DNA of 64,000 nt from Ferrithrix thermotolerans DSM 19514 (GTDB lineage Bacteria; Actinomycetota; Acidimicrobiia; Acidimicrobiales; Ilumatobacteraceae), in NCBI GenBank assembly GCA_945862025.1, contig CAMAWU010000003.1, positions 1 to 64,000 of the forward strand, in the 5' to 3' direction. Within the stretch, counting starts at the first letter, position 1. Each line of letters begins with the position of its first letter. Under the pieces are notes generated by a model. It saw only the letters and a program-made list of their open reading frames with translations. It did no database searches and was not told the origin of the DNA. Below, piece after piece: positions 28,409 through 37,225 of the stretch. Made by a program: the position numbers and the translations under genes.

Positions 28409-29560
28409 ATGAACCAGAAAAAAATTGCTTACCCTCGAAAATTAGAAATTCCAGTTGACGATTATCCAAAGACTCTACCCGCCGGTGGAATTGATTATTT
28501 TAAGAAGCGGCTGGATGAAAGGCTTGAATTTTCGGCGTTTGCGGCTGCAAATTATTCAAAATTTTTATCTTGGCAAGCAGAGGACAATCCTTTTGCCTCA
28601 ATTGATTTTCTTCCAGTCAGCGGAAATATAAGCCCAATTTCAAGATGCAACTTTAAGTGCACAATGTGCGCGGTCAGTGACTTCGCAAATGGAAAACGAT
28701 GCGAAGACATGAGTTTAGATTTATTTATTCGAAGATTGGACGATCTTGCAGGTCTGGTTCAGGTGTCACTTGTTGGTTTATCTGAGTTATTTCTTTTAAC
28801 TCACACTTTGGAGCCAATGTTACGAGCGTGTAAAGAAAGAAAGATTTGGACACATATCGTCACAAATGGATCACTTCTGCACCAACATAACTGGATTGAA
28901 AGACTGGTTGAAATAGATGTAGATGAAGTAACAGTTTCTGTTGACGGCGTTACAAAAACAACTTTCGAAAGCATCCGAAATAAATCAAATTTCGAAAGAG
29001 TCATTGCTAATGCAACTGAATTAAATAAAATATTTGATGCCAGGGGGGTAACTCCTAAGCGGACAAAAATGGCGGTAGTACTCCAGTCGCTTAATTTTCA
29101 CGAACTATTTGATTTTGTGCCATTCGCAAAGCATCTTGGATTCAAATCTATTGCATTCTCAATTGAAGCTTTTGACTGGGGATCAGAAGTATGGCGTGAT
29201 AGAAACAGCCAGAATGTTCGTGGAATCACAAAAAACGACGTCGCTAAATTAGTTGAGCAAGCAAAAAGCTTGGATATCTCAATTGGTTTTGTCGATGTTG
29301 TCCAAAGATACGTGGCCGAGCCAAAGGCATCTTCTCTTTGCAGTTGGCCCTTTAGCAAGATTTTTATCTCATCAGATGACCGCGTCGTACCCTGTTGTCA
29401 TATCTCTAATCCCGATCACTTTGAAATAGGTGATGGTCTTCGTGAGACATTCTCGGCAAAAGACGCCTGGTTTAGCGATGCCTACATGGACTTTAGAAGT
29501 GCGCACGCTAATGGGAATATCCCTGATGCCTGCAGTAGTTGCTATAAATCAAAACAATAA
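28409..29560 (+). CDS. Radical SAM protein with SPASM-like C-terminus
   Basis: CNFKCTMC (Cx3Cx2C); C-terminal CSWPFSKIFISSDDRVVPCCH...CSSCY. Confidence 0.87.
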   Translation: MNQKKIAYPRKLEIPVDDYPKTLPAGGIDYFKKRLDERLEFSAFAAANYSKFLSWQAEDNPFASIDFLPVSGNISPISRCNFKCTMCAVSDFANGKRCEDMSLDLFIRRLDDLAGLVQVSLVGLSELFLLTHTLEPMLRACKERKIWTHIVTNGSLLHQHNWIERLVEIDVDEVTVSVDGVTKTTFESIRNKSNFERVIANATELNKIFDARGVTPKRTKMAVVLQSLNFHELFDFVPFAKHLGFKSIAFSIEAFDWGSEVWRDRNSQNVRGITKNDVAKLVEQAKSLDISIGFVDVVQRYVAEPKASSLCSWPFSKIFISSDDRVVPCCHISNPDHFEIGDGLRETFSAKDAWFSDAYMDFRSAHANGNIPDACSSCYKSKQ

Positions 29561-29578
29561 TTTTGAAAGTGGCACAAG

Positions 29579-30379
29579 ATGGCTCGCCCTGCGGTTGTTG
29601 CTGGAAACCACAAATATTCAGGCACAGACGCTCATCGCACACTGCTTAGCGTTGGGGCACTTTGGCAGCATCACCTGCATGATGTCGAACGCGACCCAAT
29701 AGTTGTTGCACAAGTCGGCCAACAACTTTGCGAACAACTCAGCCACCTTTTAAGTCAGCCGATACCAAAACTAGAATTAAGCAAAACTCTACAAGCACTC
29801 GGTGAAACTGCAGCTCAACACATAGATGAACTTGATCCAAATCAACTCGCGACTTGGCTTAGTAACTTGTGGCCAACATTTGCAAAACTCCACAACTCCG
29901 ATGCCCAGAACCTAGCGAAACAAAATATTGGACAGGTTGTCGGCATCCAAGTTTCAACAAACAGTGTTCCAAAAACTTCTATCACTCAAGGCACAATTAA
30001 CTACGACGGCTTAATTGGCGACCGCCAAATGGCACGCACACACCATGGTCGACCGTGGCAAGCACTTTGCATTTGGAGCGATGAAGTGATCAACATGCAC
30101 GCGACCAATGGTCACCCGATTAGTCGTGGGAGTGCTGGCGAAAATATCACCATTAGTCAACTCGACTGGTCTGCCGTGCGCCCGGGTGCGACGCTTGAAT
30201 TCGGTTCAGTTAAAACGCAAGTTACGGGATATGCGATTCCGTGCAAGAAAAATTCGCGGTGGTTCAGCGACGGAGATTATCAACGACTATCACACGAATT
30301 TGGCGCAGTGAGTCGTGTCTATTGCTTAGTCACACAGCCTGGCGAAGTAACTGTCGGCGATATTGCCAACAGCAAATAA
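29579..30379 (+). CDS. MOSC-domain protein
   Basis: TINYDGLIGDRQMARTHHGRPWQALCIWSDEVI...RGSAGENITISQLDW; typical MOSC motifs. Confidence 0.82.
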   Translation: MARPAVVAGNHKYSGTDAHRTLLSVGALWQHHLHDVERDPIVVAQVGQQLCEQLSHLLSQPIPKLELSKTLQALGETAAQHIDELDPNQLATWLSNLWPTFAKLHNSDAQNLAKQNIGQVVGIQVSTNSVPKTSITQGTINYDGLIGDRQMARTHHGRPWQALCIWSDEVINMHATNGHPISRGSAGENITISQLDWSAVRPGATLEFGSVKTQVTGYAIPCKKNSRWFSDGDYQRLSHEFGAVSRVYCLVTQPGEVTVGDIANSK

Positions 30380-30408
30380 TGGTCAGTACCAAACCTAAAA
30401 CACATCTA

Positions 30409-30451
30409 CAGCCCCAAAGATATTCGAACCCGTACCGAGACCTTGTGAAGG
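30409..30451 (-). pseudogene. 3'-half tRNA-Glu relic
   Basis: cagccccaaagatattcgaacccgtaccgagaccttgtgaagg matches tRNA-Glu 32394..32436 at about 35 of 43 positions; no 5' half and T-stem no longer pairs. Confidence 0.65.
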
Positions 30452-30569
30452 AAAAACTAACTTACTACGTAAGAGTTAATGTGACATGGGGTGCGAGTTG
30501 AATGCACTTGCGAAAATTGAGTTCCAAAGCATGTGAGATCCGTCAAAATCTAATGAATAGAGGAAGACC

Positions 30570-31850
30570 ATGAAACGCATGATTAAGGGATACGTCCTCG
30601 GAATCGTTCTGTTGTTAAATGTCCTTCCGAGCACGGTAGACGCATCAATTGGGCAGATGTGTAAAAAGCTTGGTGAAACCAAAAAATCAGTTATTAAGTC
30701 GAAGATAGTTAACTTGAAGTGCTCGTCCCAAGGCAAGAAGAAAGTCTGGAAGCAACTCACGGGCGACACGACATATGGGGCTAAAGTTCTTGAGTCTTCA
30801 GCAGCGAAATTTGTGAATATGGCTATAGCTGTGCGCTCCCAAGAAGCTCAGTGCATGCTCGTTATGAAAAACGGCAAGGTGATTGCCGAATGGCATTGGG
30901 ATAGTTACTCCGCGAACACAAATATCGAAATCGCATCGGCCACAAAAAGTTTTGCATCGACGCTGATTGGAATCGCAATTCGCAAGGGCGTCTTCGGTCT
31001 TGACGACCTAGCATCCAGATACATAACCGAGTGGATTGGCACACCAAAGCAGAACATCACAATTCGGCACCTACTAGCGATGACATCGGGACTTGAAGAT
31101 TTTAGCGTAAGCAATCCCGCAATTAATTTGACTACCCCAGGTTTAAACCTTGAATCCCTAGTTACGAACGCATCCCAATTAGCTGTCGGTGGTACATATT
31201 CAGGAGCACGTCGCTACGTGTTGCCGGGTAAAACGTGGTCTTATATCAACGTCAATACTATGTCACTGAGCATTTTGTTGAAGCGAGCGACTGGCGAAAC
31301 GGTGCAATCCTTTGCTCAACGCGAGTTGTTTCTGCCACTCGGAATGACGATTGACATGACACTGGACGCAAACAACAACCCGCCGCTGGCTGTTGGGATG
31401 CGAGCAGGTTGCGACGATGTCGGAAGGCTCGTGCAGCTATATCTGAACGCAGGCGAATGGAATGGATTACAGATATTGACTGCTTCATTCGTCAAGGACG
31501 CAGTGTCGCCTCAAGTCACGTGTGGCGAGTGCATCAACATTCCAAATACTTTTGACGTTTCATTAATGAACGGTGCCTACGGTTTGAACTGGTGGAACAA
31601 CGCAGTATCACCCTATGCGGCCGCCGCATTTGGAACTGAAAAAACGGGTCCAAAAATGCCAGACCTACCGACTGATATGTTTTACGCATATGGAAGCTGC
31701 CAGCAACTCGGCGCTGGACTACCGACCCAGCAACTAGTGGTGGTGGTTTTGCGCAAAGGATGTGATGACCCGGTTCAGGCGAATTTGTATGCGACTAATA
31801 CTGGTCCTGGTTCTACCTTCATGGATGAACTCACCAAGGCATACAAGTAA
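30570..31850 (+). CDS. Secreted serine hydrolase, class C beta-lactamase family
   Basis: Signal peptide; IASATKSFAS (SxxK), YINVNTM (YxN). Confidence 0.85.
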   Translation: MKRMIKGYVLGIVLLLNVLPSTVDASIGQMCKKLGETKKSVIKSKIVNLKCSSQGKKKVWKQLTGDTTYGAKVLESSAAKFVNMAIAVRSQEAQCMLVMKNGKVIAEWHWDSYSANTNIEIASATKSFASTLIGIAIRKGVFGLDDLASRYITEWIGTPKQNITIRHLLAMTSGLEDFSVSNPAINLTTPGLNLESLVTNASQLAVGGTYSGARRYVLPGKTWSYINVNTMSLSILLKRATGETVQSFAQRELFLPLGMTIDMTLDANNNPPLAVGMRAGCDDVGRLVQLYLNAGEWNGLQILTASFVKDAVSPQVTCGECINIPNTFDVSLMNGAYGLNWWNNAVSPYAAAAFGTEKTGPKMPDLPTDMFYAYGSCQQLGAGLPTQQLVVVVLRKGCDDPVQANLYATNTGPGSTFMDELTKAYK

Positions 31851-31872
31851 GCAACCAGTTATTTCTGTTGTC

Positions 31873-31908
31873 GTGTCTAATGCTGTGTCTATTGCTGTGT
31901 TTATTGTC
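31873..31908 (+). repeat. Imperfect 12-bp tandem repeat x3
   Basis: gtgtctaatgct / gtgtctattgct / gtgtttattgtc. Confidence 0.6.
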
Positions 31909-31961
31909 TTGTCACACAGCCTGGCGAAGTTGCCGTTGGTGACGTCGTAACTTGCACGTGA
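31897..31961 (+). pseudogene. 3' remnant of a MOSC-type gene
   Basis: Frame reads VYCLVTQPGEVAVGDVVTCT*, matching the MOSC C-terminus VYCLVTQPGEVTVGDIANSK*. Confidence 0.8.
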
Positions 31962-32390
31962 TCAACAATTCGCGGCGCTAACACCAACGGCATTTAGTTC
32001 AGCGATCAATGCATCGCGAGTCTTGATGTCAGCGACGCCCATTGTCCACTCGGCGCCACACAAAATCGGCGTGTCATCCCATGTTCGCGCGCTGCCAGTG
32101 ACGCCAAGAAGTGAAAGCGCTTCGTCGCTCGCGACTTGTTTGGCGGCTTGGCTGACGTATACATCAAACTCAATTTGCTTATCGGAGCGCTCACACCGCC
32201 ACGACTCTTTATTTTCTGAAGGAGATTTTTGCGCCAGCGACGACAATGGCTCGCAAACAACTTTCGCGATTGAGCCGGCGATGCCAGGTGCTTCAATTAA
32301 TTGAGTCGCTGCCGATTCGTCTGACGACGTGTCACTTCCACCACATGAAACGATGACCATCAACAGAGTTGCTAGTGCAAGTTTTTTCAT
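31962..32390 (-). CDS. Small putative lipoprotein
   Basis: MKKLALATLLMVIVSCGGSD lipobox-type N-terminus; ATG abuts the tRNA-Glu 3' end. Confidence 0.65.
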   Translation of the reverse strand: MKKLALATLLMVIVSCGGSDTSSDESAATQLIEAPGIAGSIAKVVCEPLSSLAQKSPSENKESWRCERSDKQIEFDVYVSQAAKQVASDEALSLLGVTGSARTWDDTPILCGAEWTMGVADIKTRDALIAELNAVGVSAANC

Positions 32391-32466
32391 TGGCAGCCCC
32401 AACGGGATTCGAACCCGTGCCGCCACCTTGAGAGGGTGGTGTCCTAGTCCACTAGACGATGGGGCC
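32391..32466 (-). tRNA. tRNA-Glu (anticodon CTC), CCA encoded
   Basis: GGCCCCATCGTCTAGTGGACTAGGACACCACCCTCTCAAGGTGGCGGCACGGGTTCGAATCCCGTTGGGGCTGCCA; full cloverleaf, stem CCACC/GGTGG. Confidence 0.95.
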
Positions 32467-32503
32467 AAGTAGATGACTAACGCTACCTGTGAATTTGCAT
32501 TCG

Positions 32504-33277
32504 CTAGTGGCTTGGTCGGGCGTAAATTAGGTCAACCCAAATTGTTCGCATAGATTTCAGATCTTTATAAATGTGCGAAATATCCCAAAGACGAAAACCT
32601 GCATCGCTCAGAATTTTGTCAAGTTCGTGTAACGGTGGGGGTTGGCCATAAATATCATCAAACTGCCATTCGGTTAACACCACTTTTGTCTGTTTCAGTA
32701 CTTCGCCAGCACCCTGCAAAACTTCAAGTTCCCATCCTTGCGTATCAGTCTTTAAAACATCGACACCGTTTTCGCGAAACCACGATGCCGACTCATACTT
32801 AGACTCAGTCAAAATGGCGTCAAGAGTTTTTATCTCTACTTCAACTTGATAGCTATCATCATCACTCAATTCAAAAATTGATGGTGCTTCTCTAAGTCCA
32901 CGATGTACCTGCACAGTTTCAGCAGATTTATTAAATTTATGAAACGAAGAATTAGTTGATTGTGCCTTACTTCCATTCAGCATCATTGAGCCGGTCTTGC
33001 TTCCCACGCCACAATTAATTAATTCAGATCTCTCTCGATACTTTTCGCCGACGACCTGGAGTTCGGTAAAAGCTTCCGGGAGCGGTTCAATTGACAAGCA
33101 GCGTGTGCTTGGCCACCAACTGAGAAATGATTCAAGGGTCTGACCAACATTTGCGCCAATATCTACAACCAATCGGGGTTCGCTGCTGACACCACTCCAC
33201 TTGAGGGCACCTTCAACGCTTCGACGCCTGTCAAAGTACATCGGATCTAAGCCGTGAATTTTTGGCTCGCTACTCAT
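32504..33277 (-). CDS. FkbM-family methyltransferase
   Basis: LVVDIGANVGQTLESFLSWWPSTRCLSIEPLPEAF; VDVLKTDTQGWELEVLQGA. Confidence 0.85.
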   Translation of the reverse strand: MSSEPKIHGLDPMYFDRRRSVEGALKWSGVSSEPRLVVDIGANVGQTLESFLSWWPSTRCLSIEPLPEAFTELQVVGEKYRERSELINCGVGSKTGSMMLNGSKAQSTNSSFHKFNKSAETVQVHRGLREAPSIFELSDDDSYQVEVEIKTLDAILTESKYESASWFRENGVDVLKTDTQGWELEVLQGAGEVLKQTKVVLTEWQFDDIYGQPPPLHELDKILSDAGFRLWDISHIYKDLKSMRTIWVDLIYARPSH

Positions 33278-33293
33278 TGTTGAAGTTTAATAG

Positions 33294-33365
33294 TTGGGGA
33301 GCAAGGAATCGAACCCTGAATAACAGAACCAGAATCTGCTGTGTTGCCAGTTACACCACTCCCCA
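33294..33365 (-). tRNA. tRNA-Gln (anticodon CTG)
   Basis: TGGGGAGTGGTGTAACTGGCAACACAGCAGATTCTGGTTCTGTTATTCAGGGTTCGATTCCTTGCTCCCCA; 7-bp acceptor stem, loop TTCTGGT. Confidence 0.92.
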
Positions 33366-33442
33366 GAGAGTGTCGTTTTAGGTTATCGCTTTTTTCTGAT
33401 GAGCAAATTTCGTGTTAGCCGATTAACCCACTAATGCGCCCA

Positions 33443-34054
33443 CTAATTAACCCACGAATCTACGCGTCGAAAACCAACAATGCGACCAACTGCGACGCCG
33501 ATCGCCTCTTGAATATTGTGCTTAAACGCCATTGATCCATGCACGACACCAGACCGAGTCGGTGAAACGAATGCAACAAGCCCGATTTCTTGAGCAATCA
33601 ATTTTGCTCGCAACTCATGAAATGGATCACTGACAATCAGAATGCGTTTCATCCCAACATTTTTGGCGATTCTTGAAACTTCAACAAGCGACTCATAAGT
33701 TGATCGACCCAAATTCTCTTGGATGATTAAGTCACGTTTGACACCAAGTGAAGTGAAAAATTTTCTTCCAGCCTGCGCTTCAGTAAAACGGTCTCCCGAT
33801 TGCTTACCACCCGTAACCACAATGTACGGTGCCATGTTAAGTCTCCATAATTTGTATGCGTGATCAAGTCGCGCCTGCAATTGTGGCGAAGGACGACCAT
33901 CGTATTGGGCAGCACCTAACACGACAATCGCGTCAACAGGTTGCTGCTGATCACTGCGACCGACATTCCAAACTTGAAACAGTGTGACCGAAAAATAGAG
34001 CCCACAACACGCCAAGATCAGACCGAAAGGTTTAACAACTCGGCGAAGTTTCAT
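33443..34054 (-). CDS. YdcF/SanA-like (DUF218) membrane protein
   Basis: DAIVVLGAAQYDGRPSPQLQARLDHAYKLW...IVVTGGKQSGDRFTEAQAG. Confidence 0.87.
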   Translation of the reverse strand: MKLRRVVKPFGLILACCGLYFSVTLFQVWNVGRSDQQQPVDAIVVLGAAQYDGRPSPQLQARLDHAYKLWRLNMAPYIVVTGGKQSGDRFTEAQAGRKFFTSLGVKRDLIIQENLGRSTYESLVEVSRIAKNVGMKRILIVSDPFHELRAKLIAQEIGLVAFVSPTRSGVVHGSMAFKHNIQEAIGVAVGRIVGFRRVDSWVN

Positions 34055-34067
34055 AACGAGATTTGTT

Positions 34068-35492
34068 TTAAGAAACTTTCTTCGCCAAAACAGCATCAAT
34101 GCGCTTGATAGTTGCATCACGGCCAAGCAACTCAATCGGTTCAAAAAGTGGTGGACCAACACTGCGACCCGTAACTGCGACTCGCAATGGTGCCTGTAGT
34201 TTGCCGAGTTTCAACGAGTTCTTTTCGCCAATTTTTTCAACTACTGCTTTCAGTGAATCAGCTTTCCATTCGCAATTTTTGAAATCCTCGCGAATTGCGA
34301 GAAGCGTCGGCGCAGCCCAATCTGCGGAAAACGCTTTGACGTACGAAGTTTCGTCAATTGCTGGCATCTCACAGAACAAGAAATCAACCATGCTCGGCAC
34401 ATCTTGCAGCAACTGCACTCGCGTCTGCACCAGGGGTGCAATTTCGGCAAAGACTTTCGCGTCATAATCTGCTTGCTTCCACGGTGCAAGCTCGCCCGTT
34501 AACCAAACTTCAGAGGCTGCAATGAACTCATCAACCGTCATCGCTCGAATGTATTCTGCATTAAACGACTGCATTTTGACGATGTCAAAAAACGCTGGCG
34601 AGTGATTTACACTGCCAAGTGCAAACTCGTCAACTATTTTTTGAAACGGCACGATCTCGGTGTCACCTGTTGGCGCCCAACCCAGTGTCATCAAATAGTT
34701 TTTCATCGCATCGGCCAAAATTCCTTCCTCGCGATATTGCTCAACTGCAACTTTGTCTCTACGCTTTGAGAGCTTCTTTCGCTGCTCATTAACAAGCACA
34801 GGCACATGGGCCCAATTTGGCGGTGTTGATCCCAGCGCATCCCAAATCATCTGTTGTTTTGGCGCATTTGGCAGGTGCTCTTCAGCGCGCACAACATGGG
34901 TGATGCCCTGATTGATGTCATCAACGACATTGGCAATCAAAAAAACTGGTGAACCATTGCTACGCAATAGAACGAAGTCTTCAATAGTTGCGTTATCAAA
35001 TTCGACTTCACCTCGGACTTGATCTTTGACAACTGTTTTGCCTTGCGGCACGCGAAACCGCAAAACATGACCAGGACCTGGCCCCAGACCACGGTCACGC
35101 GAATACCCGTCATAACCTTGGCGCTCGGATTGTTTGCCGGATTCTTTGGCGCGTTTTTGAATATCTTCAGTCGTTAAATCGCAATAGTAAGCCTTGCCTT
35201 GTGCGAAAAGCTTTTCGGCCGCTGCCACGTGCAACGCCGCGTTAGCCGACTGAAAATAGGGTCCTTCGAAATGAGAATCACTTCCGTCAATGCCGAGCCA
35301 TGCCAGCGCATCAATAATTCCTTGTGTCCACTGCGGATTATTACGCGAGTCATCGGTGTCTTCAATCCGTAAAACAAAAACACCACTCGTTTGTAGTGCG
35401 AGAATCCAGTTATATAACGCAGTGCGCGCACCTCCAACATGAAAATATCCCGTTGGTGACGGCGCAAATCGGTAGCGCGGTGTCTGTGCCAT
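34068..35492 (-). CDS. gltX: Glutamyl-tRNA synthetase
   Basis: RFAPSPTGYFHVGGARTALYNW and KKLSKRRDKV; internal ATG. Confidence 0.95.
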   Translation of the reverse strand: MAQTPRYRFAPSPTGYFHVGGARTALYNWILALQTSGVFVLRIEDTDDSRNNPQWTQGIIDALAWLGIDGSDSHFEGPYFQSANAALHVAAAEKLFAQGKAYYCDLTTEDIQKRAKESGKQSERQGYDGYSRDRGLGPGPGHVLRFRVPQGKTVVKDQVRGEVEFDNATIEDFVLLRSNGSPVFLIANVVDDINQGITHVVRAEEHLPNAPKQQMIWDALGSTPPNWAHVPVLVNEQRKKLSKRRDKVAVEQYREEGILADAMKNYLMTLGWAPTGDTEIVPFQKIVDEFALGSVNHSPAFFDIVKMQSFNAEYIRAMTVDEFIAASEVWLTGELAPWKQADYDAKVFAEIAPLVQTRVQLLQDVPSMVDFLFCEMPAIDETSYVKAFSADWAAPTLLAIREDFKNCEWKADSLKAVVEKIGEKNSLKLGKLQAPLRVAVTGRSVGPPLFEPIELLGRDATIKRIDAVLAKKVS

Positions 35493-35511
35493 CTGTCCCA
35501 AGGCTATCTCG

Positions 35512-36270
35512 GTGCGTGTTGTTGACGATGACAGAACTATCGTTGTCGCTGTGGCAAACAAAACAGCAGAACACGAGGGTCATCCAGATCACAGAGCACT
35601 TGCAGGTGGATCAGCACGCGCTGGTGTGTTTGGTTTCAGCGATGGCTTAGTTTCGAATGTCTCTTTGATAATCGGTTTTGCTGCTGGTGGAGTTGACTCA
35701 AGTGTTGTGCGCCTTGCAGGTATTGCCGCTGCTGTTGCAGGTGCCGCAAGTATGGCTGCTGGTGAATGGGTTTCGATTAGTGCACAAAATGAATTAGTTG
35801 AACGCGAAATTGCTCTTGAGCTTCGCGAACTAAAACTTCATCCGGGGGCAGAAACTTCAGAACTCGCAGCGATGTATCGCCAGCACGGAATGTCAGCTGA
35901 GCAAGCAGCATCTTCTGCAAAAGAAGTGATGCAGAACCCAGAGCGTGCCGTTATGGTTCACGCGCGCGAAGAATTCGGTCTTGACCCAAATCATTTGCCC
36001 AACCCAATTCAAATTGCAATGGTTTCATTGATTACATTTTTGGGCGGGGCGATGTTGCCAGTGTTGCCATGGATCTTTGGCAGTGGCAATACTGCAAAAT
36101 ATGCATCAGTCGCAGTTGCCGTTTTTGCGGCTGCAATCGCTGGTGGCGCGATTGGCCAGCAGGCTGAGCGGTCAAAAGTCACCAGTGCAGTGCGCCAAGT
36201 TTTGATCATGTTGCTTGCTGTTGGAGTCACCTACATAATTGGCCGACTCGTCGGAACGACCATTAACTGA
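35512..36270 (+). CDS. VIT1/CCC1-family transporter
   Basis: GVFGFSDGLVSNVSLIIGFAAGG...SMAAGEWVSISAQNELVEREIALE. Confidence 0.88.
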   Translation: MRVVDDDRTIVVAVANKTAEHEGHPDHRALAGGSARAGVFGFSDGLVSNVSLIIGFAAGGVDSSVVRLAGIAAAVAGAASMAAGEWVSISAQNELVEREIALELRELKLHPGAETSELAAMYRQHGMSAEQAASSAKEVMQNPERAVMVHAREEFGLDPNHLPNPIQIAMVSLITFLGGAMLPVLPWIFGSGNTAKYASVAVAVFAAAIAGGAIGQQAERSKVTSAVRQVLIMLLAVGVTYIIGRLVGTTIN

Positions 36271-36290
36271 AAACTGATTGAGATAATTTA

Positions 36291-36665
36291 ATGCCTACTA
36301 GTCAGCAAACAAATGTTTATGGTGATCCAATTGAGCCGTGCAACTTTGACCCCGTGACTGGTTTCTATCGCACAGGATGTTGCGAAACAAGTGGTGACGA
36401 CACCGGCGTACATACCGTATGTGCTGTGATGACTGAAGAATTTTTGGCTTATTCAAAATCGGTTGGTAACGATCTCTCAACTCCAATGCCCCAATACGGT
36501 TTTGCCGGTCTTAAACCTGGTGACCAATGGTGCCTATGTGCCCCACGATGGCAAGAAGCTTTTGAAGCCGGGAAAGCACCAAAGGTCCGCTTGCGTTCGA
36601 CGCACACATTGACTCTTGAATTTGTTTCGCTTAAAGACTTAGAAGCCCACGCCGAAACAGATTAA
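36291..36665 (+). CDS. DUF2237-family protein
   Basis: NVYGDPIEPCNFDPVTGFYRTGCCETSGDDTGVHTVCAVMT...GDQWCLCAPRW. Confidence 0.85.
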   Translation: MPTSQQTNVYGDPIEPCNFDPVTGFYRTGCCETSGDDTGVHTVCAVMTEEFLAYSKSVGNDLSTPMPQYGFAGLKPGDQWCLCAPRWQEAFEAGKAPKVRLRSTHTLTLEFVSLKDLEAHAETD

Positions 36666-36667
36666 AA

Positions 36668-37192
36668 CTACGCTCCAGTGAGTGCATGCCAACTGCCTGG
36701 CATTCCAGTTTTAATTTGTTCGTGCGACATGATCATCGTGCTTTCTGGAACAAGATCTACAAGAAGTCGAGTCTCGGAATAATGATGCGCCACGTTTCCG
36801 AGACCTACGAATAGTTCTAGTCGACGCTCAACAAGATCAGCAGGTGGATTGGCGAGCATCCAGCCCCAGATTCCGAAGGCAATATTTAGATCATGAATAA
36901 CTGGAGCGCGACCAAATTTAGAAGCACGACGCAACGCAATCGCAAGTGATCCACGAATTGCATCATCGGCCGACTCGCCGCGTTGTAAAACTATTTCTTT
37001 GCGTAAACCTTCTGCGAGTTTCAATGCGTATCCCTGATCTGGTCCTTGAAACCCAAGTCGACTTCCAGTTGGCTGGCGACCTTTGACTGCAGCGGGGCGA
37101 TCATTGTGCCACGGTGCCGGAATATGTTCTGGCGAAGAGTATGAACGAGGACGATCGGTTGGATCTACAGGTGTGAACTTTGGGGCTGCCAT
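36668..37192 (-). CDS. Hypothetical protein
   Basis: 174-aa ORF filling the space between recognisable genes; no family recognised. Confidence 0.65.
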   Translation of the reverse strand: MAAPKFTPVDPTDRPRSYSSPEHIPAPWHNDRPAAVKGRQPTGSRLGFQGPDQGYALKLAEGLRKEIVLQRGESADDAIRGSLAIALRRASKFGRAPVIHDLNIAFGIWGWMLANPPADLVERRLELFVGLGNVAHHYSETRLLVDLVPESTMIMSHEQIKTGMPGSWHALTGA

Positions 37193-37225
37193 AAGACAAA
37201 TATCCTAGATCAGTCGGCGACGAGG

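Noticed and set aside
30409-30451. Functional tRNA at this site
   Set aside because: Only the 3' half is present and the T-stem does not pair; treated as a relic.
31873-31908. CRISPR-like repeat
   Set aside because: Three contiguous imperfect 12-mers without spacers.
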